Assembly (NCBI GenBank): GCA_016869595.1
Contig: VGDT01000001.1
Coordinates: forward strand, 62,001 to 126,000
Direction of reading: 5' to 3'
Source: Alphaproteobacteria bacterium
GTDB lineage: Bacteria > Pseudomonadota > Alphaproteobacteria > Rhizobiales > Beijerinckiaceae
DNA: 64,000 nt
The notes below the pieces were generated by a model. It did no database searches and was not told where the DNA came from. It was given only the letters and a program-made list of their open reading frames with translations. The translations under genes and the position numbers were made by a program. Shown here in pieces: positions 19,382 through 29,112 of the stretch; the first letter of the stretch is position 1; each line of letters opens with the position of its first letter.

Positions 19382-20620
19382 TTATCCGCCCGCCATCGCC
19401 GCGGCGACGATCTGATGCGCCTCTTCCGTCACCGGCGGCATGTCGCGCAGCGTCTGGATGACGCCCCTAATCTCCGCTTCGCTATGATTGGCGGAGAAGA
19501 AGAAGCGCAGTCTCGGCCCATCCTTCGGCACGCCGATGCGCACTACCGGCGGCACGTAATAGCCGTTCTCCAGCAAATGTTGCGACGCCCACATCGTCTC
19601 GACGTCGCTCGAGAACAAGATCGGCACGACGCCGCGGCCGATCGCCGGTCCGGTGGAGAAACCCGCCTCATGCGCGACCGTGCGGAAGAGCTCGGCGTTG
19701 CTCGCGAGCTTGGCGATGCGCCAGGTCTCCTCCTGCATCAACCGCAGGGCGGTGCGCGCGGCGGCGAGAATGACCGGCGACAGGCCGACGCTGTAGACGA
19801 AGCCCGGCAGCGTATAGCGGAACCAGTCGATGACCTGCTTCTTCCCGCAAACATAGCCGCCGCAGGACGCGAGAGTCTTCGACATGGTGCCGACGATGAG
19901 GTCGATGCGCGCCGGATCGACGCCCTGATGTTCGGCGAGGCCGCGGCCGGTCTCGCCGAGCACGCCGAGCGAATGCGCTTCGTCGACGAGCAGCCAGACT
20001 TTGTATTTCTCTTTGATCGCGAGGAGACGCGGCAGGTCGGCAGTGTCGCCGTCCATGCTGTAGACGCCTTCGACAACGATCAGAACGTTGCGGTATTCTT
20101 CGCGGTGGCGCGCCAGCAGATGATCGAGATGATCGAAGTCGTTGTGGCGGAATTTGACGACATGCGCCGGCGCGCCGTCGGCGCCGGCGACAATGCTGTT
20201 ATGGGCGAGCTCGTCGATGAAGATCGCGTCGTTCTTGCCGCTCATCAGCCAAGCGATCGTCGTGACATTGGAGAGATAACCCGAGACGAGCGTCAGCGCG
20301 CTCTCCATGCCAAGAAATTCGGCGATTTCCGCCTCGAAAGGCTTGTGCGTGGTGCGTTCGCCGCCAACGAGCCGTGAGGCCAAGGCGCCGATGCCGAGCC
20401 CGTCGATTTCGCGCTTCGCCTCTTCCCGGATCCGCGGATGATTCGCGAGGCCGAGATAGTCGTAGTTCGCGAAGCTGACGAAATGCTTGCCTTGCGCCTC
20501 GAATTCGGCCCGCAGCTTGTCGATCTGGGCGAAAAACGGATCGCTGAACTCCAGCAAGGCGTTGCCAGCGAAACGGAACCGCCTTGCCGCGTAGTCCTCT
20601 AAGCTCTTATGCTTCGTCAC
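19382..20620 (-). CDS. spt: Serine palmitoyltransferase-like alpha-oxoamine synthase
   Basis: A 412-residue PLP enzyme of the alpha-oxoamine synthase family (SPT, KBL, AONS, ALAS). The PLP lysine is K248 in GTMSKTLASCGG. DEAHS (213-217) binds the cofactor ring, H140 in ELAHNS stacks on it, and FANYDYLGLANHP is the family's N-terminal glycine-acyl site. The family condenses an amino acid with an acyl thioester and loses CO2. Sequence alone does not fix the substrate. Three downstream genes for ceramide-type chemistry make serine plus a long-chain acyl-ACP or acyl-CoA, giving 3-ketosphinganine, the best reading. GTG start; first gene of the operon, divergent from ccmA, 64 bases before the acyltransferase gene. 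Confidence 0.8.
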   Translation of the reverse strand: MTKHKSLEDYAARRFRFAGNALLEFSDPFFAQIDKLRAEFEAQGKHFVSFANYDYLGLANHPRIREEAKREIDGLGIGALASRLVGGERTTHKPFEAEIAEFLGMESALTLVSGYLSNVTTIAWLMSGKNDAIFIDELAHNSIVAGADGAPAHVVKFRHNDFDHLDHLLARHREEYRNVLIVVEGVYSMDGDTADLPRLLAIKEKYKVWLLVDEAHSLGVLGETGRGLAEHQGVDPARIDLIVGTMSKTLASCGGYVCGKKQVIDWFRYTLPGFVYSVGLSPVILAAARTALRLMQEETWRIAKLASNAELFRTVAHEAGFSTGPAIGRGVVPILFSSDVETMWASQHLLENGYYVPPVVRIGVPKDGPRLRFFFSANHSEAEIRGVIQTLRDMPPVTEEAHQIVAAAMAGG

Positions 20621-20826
20621 TTAATTCCGCAGTCCCTGAATAACGGGCGCGCCGCGCGCTATGAGCGAAAAACCTGGGCCCCAAGCGCCCGAGGAATGAT
20701 CCGGCTGCTTAGCATTCCCGCCCCGTCAGCGCCAGCGGGGCGGCGGGCGGGGGCCAGAAGCTTCCGGCCCGCGGCTGAGGCCGCCGAGGCTGGCGGATTC
20801 GCTTGCAAGGCCTTATCCCGTAGCCC

Positions 20827-21489
20827 ATGTCGCGCGATGCCCAATCCGATGAGCCGCCTCCCGAAGGCGCAATGCGTCTTTGCGTCGATGATCTCTGCGT
20901 CACACGCGGGGGCAGGCTCGTAATCGATCGGCTGAGCTTTTCGCTTTCGGCCGGTCAGGCGCTGGTGGTGACGGGCCCCAATGGCGTTGGAAAATCCACG
21001 CTCCTGCGCGCGCTGGCGGGGCTATTGCCTCGCGAGGGAGGTTCTGTCGCGCTTGCCAGCGGGCCGCCCGACGTCGAGCTGCCGCAGCAGGCGCATTACC
21101 TTGCGCATAGCGATGGAATGAAGTCGCCGTTGACCGTCGAGGAAAACCTGGATTTCTGGTCGCGCTATCTCGCTCAAAAGCCCGATCCGCGCAGCCGCAC
21201 GGTCGACGGCGCGCTCGCGATCGTCGGCCTCGGCCATATCGCCGCCGCGCCCGTTGGCGTGCTCTCCGCCGGCCAGAAACGGCGTGCGGCGCTCGCCCGT
21301 CTCCTTGTCGCCTTCCGGCCGCTCTGGCTGCTCGATGAGCCGCTGACGACGCTCGACCGAACTTCGCGCGAGAAATTTGCCGTCGCCATGCGCGAACATT
21401 GCGCGCGGGGCGGATTGATCGTCGCCGCGACGCATGAGCCGCTCGGGCTCGATGAGGCGAAGGAATTGGCTTTGGGGAGCGCAGCATGA
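20827..21489 (+). CDS. ccmA: Cytochrome c maturation ABC transporter ATP-binding protein CcmA
   Basis: ATPase subunit of the CcmABCDE haem-handling complex in cytochrome c maturation. The 220 residues include Walker A (VTGPNGVGKSTLLRAL), a short CcmA-type signature (LSAGQKRRAALARLL), Walker B (PLWLLDEPLTTLD) and the switch His in AATHEP. The AHSDGMKSPLTVEENLDFW segment is characteristic of CcmA. The likely true start may be a few codons in (MRLCVDDLCV). It is divergent from the SPT-like gene, with about 205 bases between them. A repeat element separates it from ccmB. Confidence 0.93.
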   Translation: MSRDAQSDEPPPEGAMRLCVDDLCVTRGGRLVIDRLSFSLSAGQALVVTGPNGVGKSTLLRALAGLLPREGGSVALASGPPDVELPQQAHYLAHSDGMKSPLTVEENLDFWSRYLAQKPDPRSRTVDGALAIVGLGHIAAAPVGVLSAGQKRRAALARLLVAFRPLWLLDEPLTTLDRTSREKFAVAMREHCARGGLIVAATHEPLGLDEAKELALGSAA

Positions 21490-21514
21490 CGCTTCGTTTT
21501 TCTCTCCGACTCCT

Positions 21515-21669
21515 TGCCCCGGCCCCTCACCTCACCTCTCCCCGCTCTCGCGGGGAGAGGGATAGCGGCGTTACGCCTCTACGACATGGCGAGTGCATGA
21601 TTTTTTTGCGCGACGCCGGCCGACTCCTCTCCCCGCTTGCGGGGAGAGGTACGGTGAGGGGCCAGGGGT
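21515..21669. repeat. Intergenic inverted-repeat element, type B (copy 1), between ccmA and ccmB
   Basis: Outer arms GCCCCGGCCCCTCACC and GGTGAGGGGCCAGGGG are near reverse complements. Inside are two smaller hairpins, CTCTCCCCGCTCTCGCGGGGAGAG and CTCTCCCCGCTTGCGGGGAGAG, about 70 bases apart. The same design recurs at 32091-32206. The element fills most of the 214-base gap between ccmA and ccmB, genes that usually overlap or nearly touch, so it looks inserted. Confidence 0.85.
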
Positions 21670-21703
21670 TTGGTCCGGGCGCGCCGATTAGTCGGAGCCT
21701 GGT

Positions 21704-22375
21704 TTGACTTCCCCGCTCTCCGCGCTCTTCCTGCGCGAGTGGCGCGTCGCGCGGCGACTCGGTGGCTCGGGCGCGATGGGCGTCGTCTTCTTCCTGACGC
21801 TTGTCGCGATCGTTCCCTTCGCCGTGGGGCCGGATCCCAATCTTCTCGCCCGCATCGGCCCGGCGATGCTGTGGATTGCCGCGCTGCTGGCGACGCTGCT
21901 CTGTCTCGATCGTCTGTTTCAGGCGGACGCCGAAGATGGCTCTCTCGACCTCTTCCACCTCGCCGAGACGCCGCTTGAGTTAGCTGTGCTCGTCAAATGC
22001 GCCGCTCATTGGGCGGCGACCGGCCTGCCGCTCATTCTTGCTGCGCCGTTCCTTGGACTGATGTTGCAACAGGAGCGCATGGCGCTTTTAGGCGTCGTCG
22101 CGACGCTCCTTGTCGGCACGCCCGCGCTCACTTTGATTGGCGCGATCGGCGCCGCGGCGACCGTCACGGTGCGACGGGGCGGCCTCTTGATGGCGCTGCT
22201 CGTTTTGCCGCTGACCATTCCGGTGCTGATCTTCGGCGTCTCCGCCGCGGAGGCGGCGAGCGGCGGAACCGTGCCCTTCTACGCGCCCTTTGCGATTCTC
22301 TGCGCGATCACGCTCGCGGCTCTCGCGCTTTGCCCATTCGCGGCCGCCGCGGCGCTGCGCTATCTCGGCGAGTAG
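21704..22375 (+). CDS. ccmB: Cytochrome c maturation transporter membrane subunit CcmB
   Basis: A 223-residue membrane protein with about six helices and the CcmB beginning LFLREWRVARRLGGSGAMGVVFFL. It is the permease partner of CcmA; together they use ATP to release holo-CcmE from CcmC. The central LDRLFQADAEDGSLDLFHLAETPLELAVLVK region is diagnostic of the family. The start is a TTG at 21704 because no ATG fits the conserved N-terminus. ccmC, ccmD and ccmG, which usually follow, are absent; the gene runs convergently into a DUF1036 gene 6 bases away. Confidence 0.92.
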   Translation: MTSPLSALFLREWRVARRLGGSGAMGVVFFLTLVAIVPFAVGPDPNLLARIGPAMLWIAALLATLLCLDRLFQADAEDGSLDLFHLAETPLELAVLVKCAAHWAATGLPLILAAPFLGLMLQQERMALLGVVATLLVGTPALTLIGAIGAAATVTVRRGGLLMALLVLPLTIPVLIFGVSAAEAASGGTVPFYAPFAILCAITLAALALCPFAAAAALRYLGE

Positions 22376-22381
22376 AAGCGC

Positions 22382-22822
22382 TCAATCGATGCATACGCGC
22401 CCGCTGCTCGAGCGGCCGGTGAGGCTCTGCGTGTGGTTGCCGCTGCGGCTCGTGACGTGAACGAAATCCTTCATCTGACCGCGACGCCCGAAGATGCACC
22501 GCTTGGCGTCGCCGATCTTGAATGCGCCCTGCGTTGTGCAGAAAGACGATTCGCCGCGCCATTCCTTGCCGCCGCCATGCGCGTAGAAAAAGTAGTTGTG
22601 CGGATCCGACGTCTCGCTGCGCAAGACGACTCGTTCGCAGCCCCCGCAGGCTCGAAGCTTCCACCAGCCCTCCGAGGTAAATCCGCCGCTCGGACTGACC
22701 CAGGCGGCCGCGACGGTGACTTGATCGGGCGTTCTGTTGCAGACGGTGAAATCCGCCTTCGCGAAAGGCGCAAAGACGCAACACGCAACGGCGAACATGA
22801 TCGAAAGATGCAAAGTATTCAT
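22382..22822 (-). CDS. DUF1036 secreted protein (copy 1)
   Basis: A 146-residue exported protein of the DUF1036 family. A signal peptide (IMFAVACCVFAPFAKA) is followed by FTVCNRTPDQVTVAAAWV, a GWWKLRACGGCERVVLRS motif (the typical GWW..I..G.C..V pattern), an NYFFYAHGGGKEW segment and several Cys that may form disulfides (VCNRT, ACGGC, SSFCTT, KRCIF, VCID). Function unknown; members are periplasmic or cell-surface proteins. The ATG at 22822 is chosen because TTTGGAGGAT lies just upstream. A second family member lies at 48235. Confidence 0.88.
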   Translation of the reverse strand: MNTLHLSIMFAVACCVFAPFAKADFTVCNRTPDQVTVAAAWVSPSGGFTSEGWWKLRACGGCERVVLRSETSDPHNYFFYAHGGGKEWRGESSFCTTQGAFKIGDAKRCIFGRRGQMKDFVHVTSRSGNHTQSLTGRSSSGRVCID

Positions 22823-23082
22823 TTTATCCTCCAAAGAATGACCTTCAAGAAAACTCGCGATAAGAGACGTCAGCGCGTGATGAAGCAACTGACGCGTTCT
22901 TGCGCCAGCATTCCACCGTCAGCCCGCGCGCGCGAAGGCGATGGCGAGCGCAAGGAGGAGCGCCACATGCAGGACGCGATTGCGCAATCTGGACATTTTT
23001 CGATTCCTTCAAAAACGCGCGCGCCCAAACTCACGCGCGGTAACATCATTATGAATGAAATAGCGTCCGGCGCCTCGTCCGG

Positions 23083-23514
23083 TTAGCTGAGAGAGGCACA
23101 AAGAAAGATGAGCGTCGCAGCGAAGCCGAGAGCGGCGCGCACGGCATGTAGACGCGCCCAGCTCTCGATCAGTTCGCGGCTTTCCGGCCCCGCTTGGCCC
23201 GCGTCTATCGCCAAGAGGCGCTTATTGATGGGCATGATTTTCAGCAGCGTATAAGGCCAGTTGGCGACGATGAGCGCGGCGCCGACGAGCCAAAGCCATT
23301 GACCGGTTTGCTGCCAGGCCCATGCGCCGAGGATGCCCCCAATCAACGCGAGCGGCGCCTGCATCGCGAAGCCGCGCTTATAGGCTGGCTTCCATTGCCT
23401 GAGCAGATTTTCGTCGTCGAGAGGCAATCGCGCCGGTTGTTCGGCGACAATGATGTAGAGCGCCGCGCCCGAGAAGACGGCTGCGACGATCAATGCGAGC
23501 TGGCCGACAATCAT
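23083..23514 (-). CDS. DUF1772 family membrane protein
   Basis: A 143-residue protein with four predicted membrane helices (about residues 2-25, 52-68, 74-90 and 124-142). The pattern of the anthrone-oxygenase-like DUF1772 family is present: [18 protein letters not shown] in the first loop, [18 protein letters not shown] and [17 protein letters not shown]. Some relatives are anthrone oxygenases in polyketide pathways, but most bacterial ones are uncharacterised. It stands alone between the DUF1036 and enoyl-CoA hydratase genes. Confidence 0.82.
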   Translation of the reverse strand: MIVGQLALIVAAVFSGAALYIIVAEQPARLPLDDENLLRQWKPAYKRGFAMQAPLALIGGILGAWAWQQTGQWLWLVGAALIVANWPYTLLKIMPINKRLLAIDAGQAGPESRELIESWARLHAVRAALGFAATLIFLCASLS

Positions 23515-23580
23515 TCCATCGCTCCTTTACTGTAACGCAGCAGTTTCTTCTACGATGGATATTCCCTACCGGATTTTCGT

Positions 23581-24387
23581 TCACTCTTCCGTCCAAGTGG
23601 GCGAACGCTTTTCTAGAAAGGCGGCAACGCCTTCCTTCGCGTCCTCCGCGAGCATGTTGTCGACCATCACCGCGCTCGCCAGTTCATAGGCTTCAGTGAG
23701 CGGTTTCTCGCGCTGCGCGTAGAACGCCTTTTTTCCGAAGCGGATCGCTTGCGGAGATTTTCCGGCGATGAGTTGCGCCAGCGCCAAAGCCCCACTACGT
23801 GCGCCATCGGCAGAAATGCGGTTGACGAGGCCAATGCGCAGCGCTTCCTCGGCCCCGATAGGGACGCCCGTCAGCAGCATTTCCATCGCATGTTTCTGCG
23901 CCACGCTGCGTGAGACGGCGACGGCTGGCGTCGAACAGAAGAGGCCGATATCGACGCCCGGCGTGCAGAAGCGCGCTCGTGGCCCGGCGACGGCGAGATC
24001 GCAACTGGCGACAAGCTGGCAGCCGGCCGCCGTAGCGATTTCGTCAACAGCCGCGATGACCGGCTGAGGCAGCATCACGATTTTCTGCATCAGCGCCGAG
24101 CATGCGCGCATCGTCTCTTCAAAGAAAGCGCGGCCGCGGTCTGGATCGTTGCGATGCGCCGTCAGCTCTTTGAGATCGTGGCCGGCGCAAAAAGCCGGCC
24201 CTTCCGCCTGCAACACAGCGACGCGAACGTCGTCGCGGCCGGCAATCGCGTCGAGTTCGCCTGAAATGATCTCGATCATCGCAAGAGATAATGCGTTGCG
24301 CGAGGCAGGGCTGTTTAGCGTGAGGGTCGCCACGCCAGCCGCAGTCTCCAGCGTCACGCGCGCGCTTGTCTCGGCGTTGAGGGTCAT
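23581..24387 (-). CDS. Enoyl-CoA hydratase/isomerase family protein
   Basis: A 268-residue crotonase-fold protein. The oxyanion-hole segments are present (AFCAGHDLKELTAH and AAGCQLVASCDLAVAG), and the CoA-binding region starts LNSPASRNALSLAMIE. At the position of the first catalytic Glu of classical enoyl-CoA hydratases it reads LKELTAH, and the second site is in FCTPGVDIGLFCSTPAV, so hydratase activity is not assured. This subgroup (ECHDC3-like, with FCTPGVDIGLFCSTP) is of uncertain substrate. The start at 24387 gives the usual length. It lies 59 bases downstream of the PBP1A gene. Confidence 0.87.
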   Translation of the reverse strand: MTLNAETSARVTLETAAGVATLTLNSPASRNALSLAMIEIISGELDAIAGRDDVRVAVLQAEGPAFCAGHDLKELTAHRNDPDRGRAFFEETMRACSALMQKIVMLPQPVIAAVDEIATAAGCQLVASCDLAVAGPRARFCTPGVDIGLFCSTPAVAVSRSVAQKHAMEMLLTGVPIGAEEALRIGLVNRISADGARSGALALAQLIAGKSPQAIRFGKKAFYAQREKPLTEAYELASAVMVDNMLAEDAKEGVAAFLEKRSPTWTEE

Positions 24388-24446
24388 CGCTTCGAGATAT
24401 AAAGCCGGCTGACGGAAACCAAGGGTTTCCCCCACCGCCGTCTTGA

Positions 24447-26852
<2,406 letters not shown>

Positions 26853-27211
26853 GAAATATCACCCTTAGAGCAGCCGTCGCCGGGCGTCGGCTCGTGTTTC
26901 CAATGTCGAATTCCGTTTCGCGACGCTGCGGAACGGGCCCCTCCGGCGCGCCAACCGGTTCGGCCGGCTAAGATATAGTGAGCGCTCGCGCCTTTTGCGT
27001 CGCCCCTCTAACAAGGCCCGTTTGGCTCATTACACCATTTGGCGACTTCCAGCGTCCGTTCCTAGCGCCCTTGTAGCGGAGGTCGCCGGCTGGCGAAATT
27101 GACCGCGGAACAGGCGGCTTATCAGCAGCGTCGCGCCTGCTTCGCCTTAGACCGCTTGCGGCTCGAAGGGCCGAGCGTCTCACGCGCCTCGGTTTGCCCC
27201 AATTTTGTGTT
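26853..27211. other. Intergenic region between amiC and mrcA
   Basis: About 360 bases with no supported gene. The minus-strand frame across 26968-27279 is open but arginine-rich and unlike any protein I know. The region probably carries the mrcA promoter, so amiC and mrcA may be separate transcripts. No clear terminator, repeat or RNA is seen. Confidence 0.4.
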
Positions 27212-28456
27212 TTATTGTGGGCGCGGGGCGCCTGCAGGGGCCCGCGCTTCTCGGCTATGCGCGCTGAAATAAGCGTCAATCGCGTCTGCGGTTTTCTGCG
27301 CTGCGCGTTCGCGCCACTCTTGCGACGTCAGCCGGACGAGATCCTTGTCGCTCGAGAGATACCCCAGTTCGAGCAGCACGGAAGGCACGTCGAAGGCTTT
27401 GAGAACGACGAAGCCTGCGGAGCGGCTCGGATTCTTGTTGAGCGCGCCGACCTCCCTCCAAAACGAGATCAGCGAATGCGAAAATTGGCGGCTATAGGCG
27501 CGGGTCTCGCGCCGCGTCAGTTCGAACAATATGTCGCCGACCTCTTCGGCATCCGCCTTGCTCTCAAGACCGGCCGCTTGGTCGGCGAGATTTTCCTTCT
27601 CCGCCATTCGCGCCGCTATCGCATCCGACGCCCGCTCGGAGACCGTGTAGACGGTCGCCCCCTCGACTGCTGTCGCGGCGAGCGTGTCGGCGTGAACTGA
27701 AATGAACAGGGAGGCGTTGTTTTCACGGGCAATTCTGACCCGCTCGGCAAGCGGAAGAAACGTGTCGCGGTCACGGGTCAAAAGGACGCGCGCTCGGCCG
27801 GCGTCTTCGATCTTACGCCGCAGAGCGCGCGCGAACTCGATCACCACATCCTTTTCCAATTCCCCATTTTTGCCGGTCGCGCCCATGTCGACGCCGCCGT
27901 GACCGGGATCGATGACAACCATGGGCTTGTCGGTAGGCGACTGCGTGACCAGCGGCGCAGGCGACGGCGGATCGACGGGCTGAGGCCGCGCCTGTTCGGC
28001 GACGATCGCGGCGAAATGAGCGGCGCTGGTCGGCGCAAGCTCGATGACGAGGCGCGGGCCCCCGACGGCAACTTCGCTGTCCGCCTTGAGAATTTTCGCG
28101 GGGCCCGCGAGATCGATGACGACCCGCGACCGCCCCGGCGCAAACGTGCCATATCTATATGATTTTATGAGTTTGTCGCTCGTCGACAGGCCGGCGTTCG
28201 CCTCCATGCGGAAAAGCGTTTCGGGCAGGTCGACGATGATGCGCGGCGGATTTGCTACCGGGTGCGCCGCGACCGGCGGCAAGCCGGTAAGGTCGAAGAT
28301 GAGGCGGGAGCGATCGGAAAGGCCCTCGATGCGGGCGGCAAGCGCAGAGATTTCCTTGTGCTGCTCTTCAGCCGCGACAGGCCGTTCGGGCAGGGGCCAG
28401 GCCAAAAGAAGCCCGAAGGCCGCTGAAAGCAGCAGAGATGGCGGCCCTCGGCGCAA
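27212..28456 (-). CDS. amiC: N-acetylmuramoyl-L-alanine amidase, AmiC type
   Basis: Periplasmic zinc amidase that removes stem peptides from peptidoglycan during cell separation. A signal peptide (PPSLLLSAAFGLLLAWPLP) is followed by an AMIN domain (about 35-140) for septal targeting and an Amidase_3 domain from about 180. Zinc ligands appear in VVIDPGHGGVDMGATG (His), a downstream Glu (ELEKDVV) and FISVHADT (His). The catalytic Glu is in SVLLELGYLSS. The predicted start is the TTG at 28456, because GAGGAGG sits 6 bases upstream and it leaves a perfect signal peptide; a TTG at 28495 is an alternative. It lies upstream of mrcA and divergent from rne. Confidence 0.94.
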   Translation of the reverse strand: MRRGPPSLLLSAAFGLLLAWPLPERPVAAEEQHKEISALAARIEGLSDRSRLIFDLTGLPPVAAHPVANPPRIIVDLPETLFRMEANAGLSTSDKLIKSYRYGTFAPGRSRVVIDLAGPAKILKADSEVAVGGPRLVIELAPTSAAHFAAIVAEQARPQPVDPPSPAPLVTQSPTDKPMVVIDPGHGGVDMGATGKNGELEKDVVIEFARALRRKIEDAGRARVLLTRDRDTFLPLAERVRIARENNASLFISVHADTLAATAVEGATVYTVSERASDAIAARMAEKENLADQAAGLESKADAEEVGDILFELTRRETRAYSRQFSHSLISFWREVGALNKNPSRSAGFVVLKAFDVPSVLLELGYLSSDKDLVRLTSQEWRERAAQKTADAIDAYFSAHSREARAPAGAPRPQ

Positions 28457-29112
28457 AGCGGTCCTCCTCACAGCGGTCCTTAAATGGTCCGGCAAACGCC
28501 GATTTTGAAAGAGCGCCGTTAACGCATCGTTAGCTTATCTGAAAGTCGCGCCCCCGGGGGCATTCTTTCTCACAAAATTTTCAGTGAATAGCCGAGTCGG
28601 CGCTTGCGCCGCCCGGCGGCGATCGATATGTAGGGAGAAAGCTGCGGAATTCCGCGCCGCGATCATTGCCGCTCGACGCGGCCGTCAAAATCGAGCCAAC
28701 GGAATTTCGGGACAGCTGGCATCTTTCCGTTACGCCGCTTAGCTGGCCGTGACGTTTGGTCGCCGCCTTTAGGGCGTCGCGAAAGGTTTTTTGACGATCT
28801 CATGGCCGGGACCGTGATAGGCGCAAGAGCAGGCGTTTTCCCCGTGCGGCTGGTTCGCGCGGCGGGGCGCGGCTTCGCCAATTACATGGCCTCTCGGCTC
28901 GCTCGTCATTTCTCCATGACGAGGCGCGTCGCGCTTCTTCGTCCCGCCGGCCTCTACGCCGGCCAGCGTATCGCAGGCCTCAGGCCTGTCTCATTTCTCC
29001 CAACAAGCGTTCGCGCCTCAAGGCTGCGCCAAAGAGCGGTCGCCGAGTCTCGTTTCGGACTCAGGCTTGCCCCGTTGGCGTCGTTGCGCGCGACGCCGCA
29101 GAAGAGTCCCCC
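28457..29112. other. Long divergent region between amiC and rne; probable rne leader
   Basis: About 650 bases between divergent genes. The part near 28540-28600 is the most AT-rich and could hold promoters. RNase E genes are often preceded by a long untranslated leader used for autoregulation, and about 300 bases before the rne start could serve this way. A frame is open on the plus strand from 28802 and overlaps rne, but its arginine-rich product has no family character. I cannot define hairpins here with confidence. Confidence 0.4.

Noticed and set aside
19382-20620. Annotation as 2-amino-3-ketobutyrate CoA ligase or 5-aminolevulinate synthase
   Set aside because: The motifs fit the whole family, but no threonine dehydrogenase or haem gene is adjacent, while three ceramide-type genes follow; kept as an alternative only.
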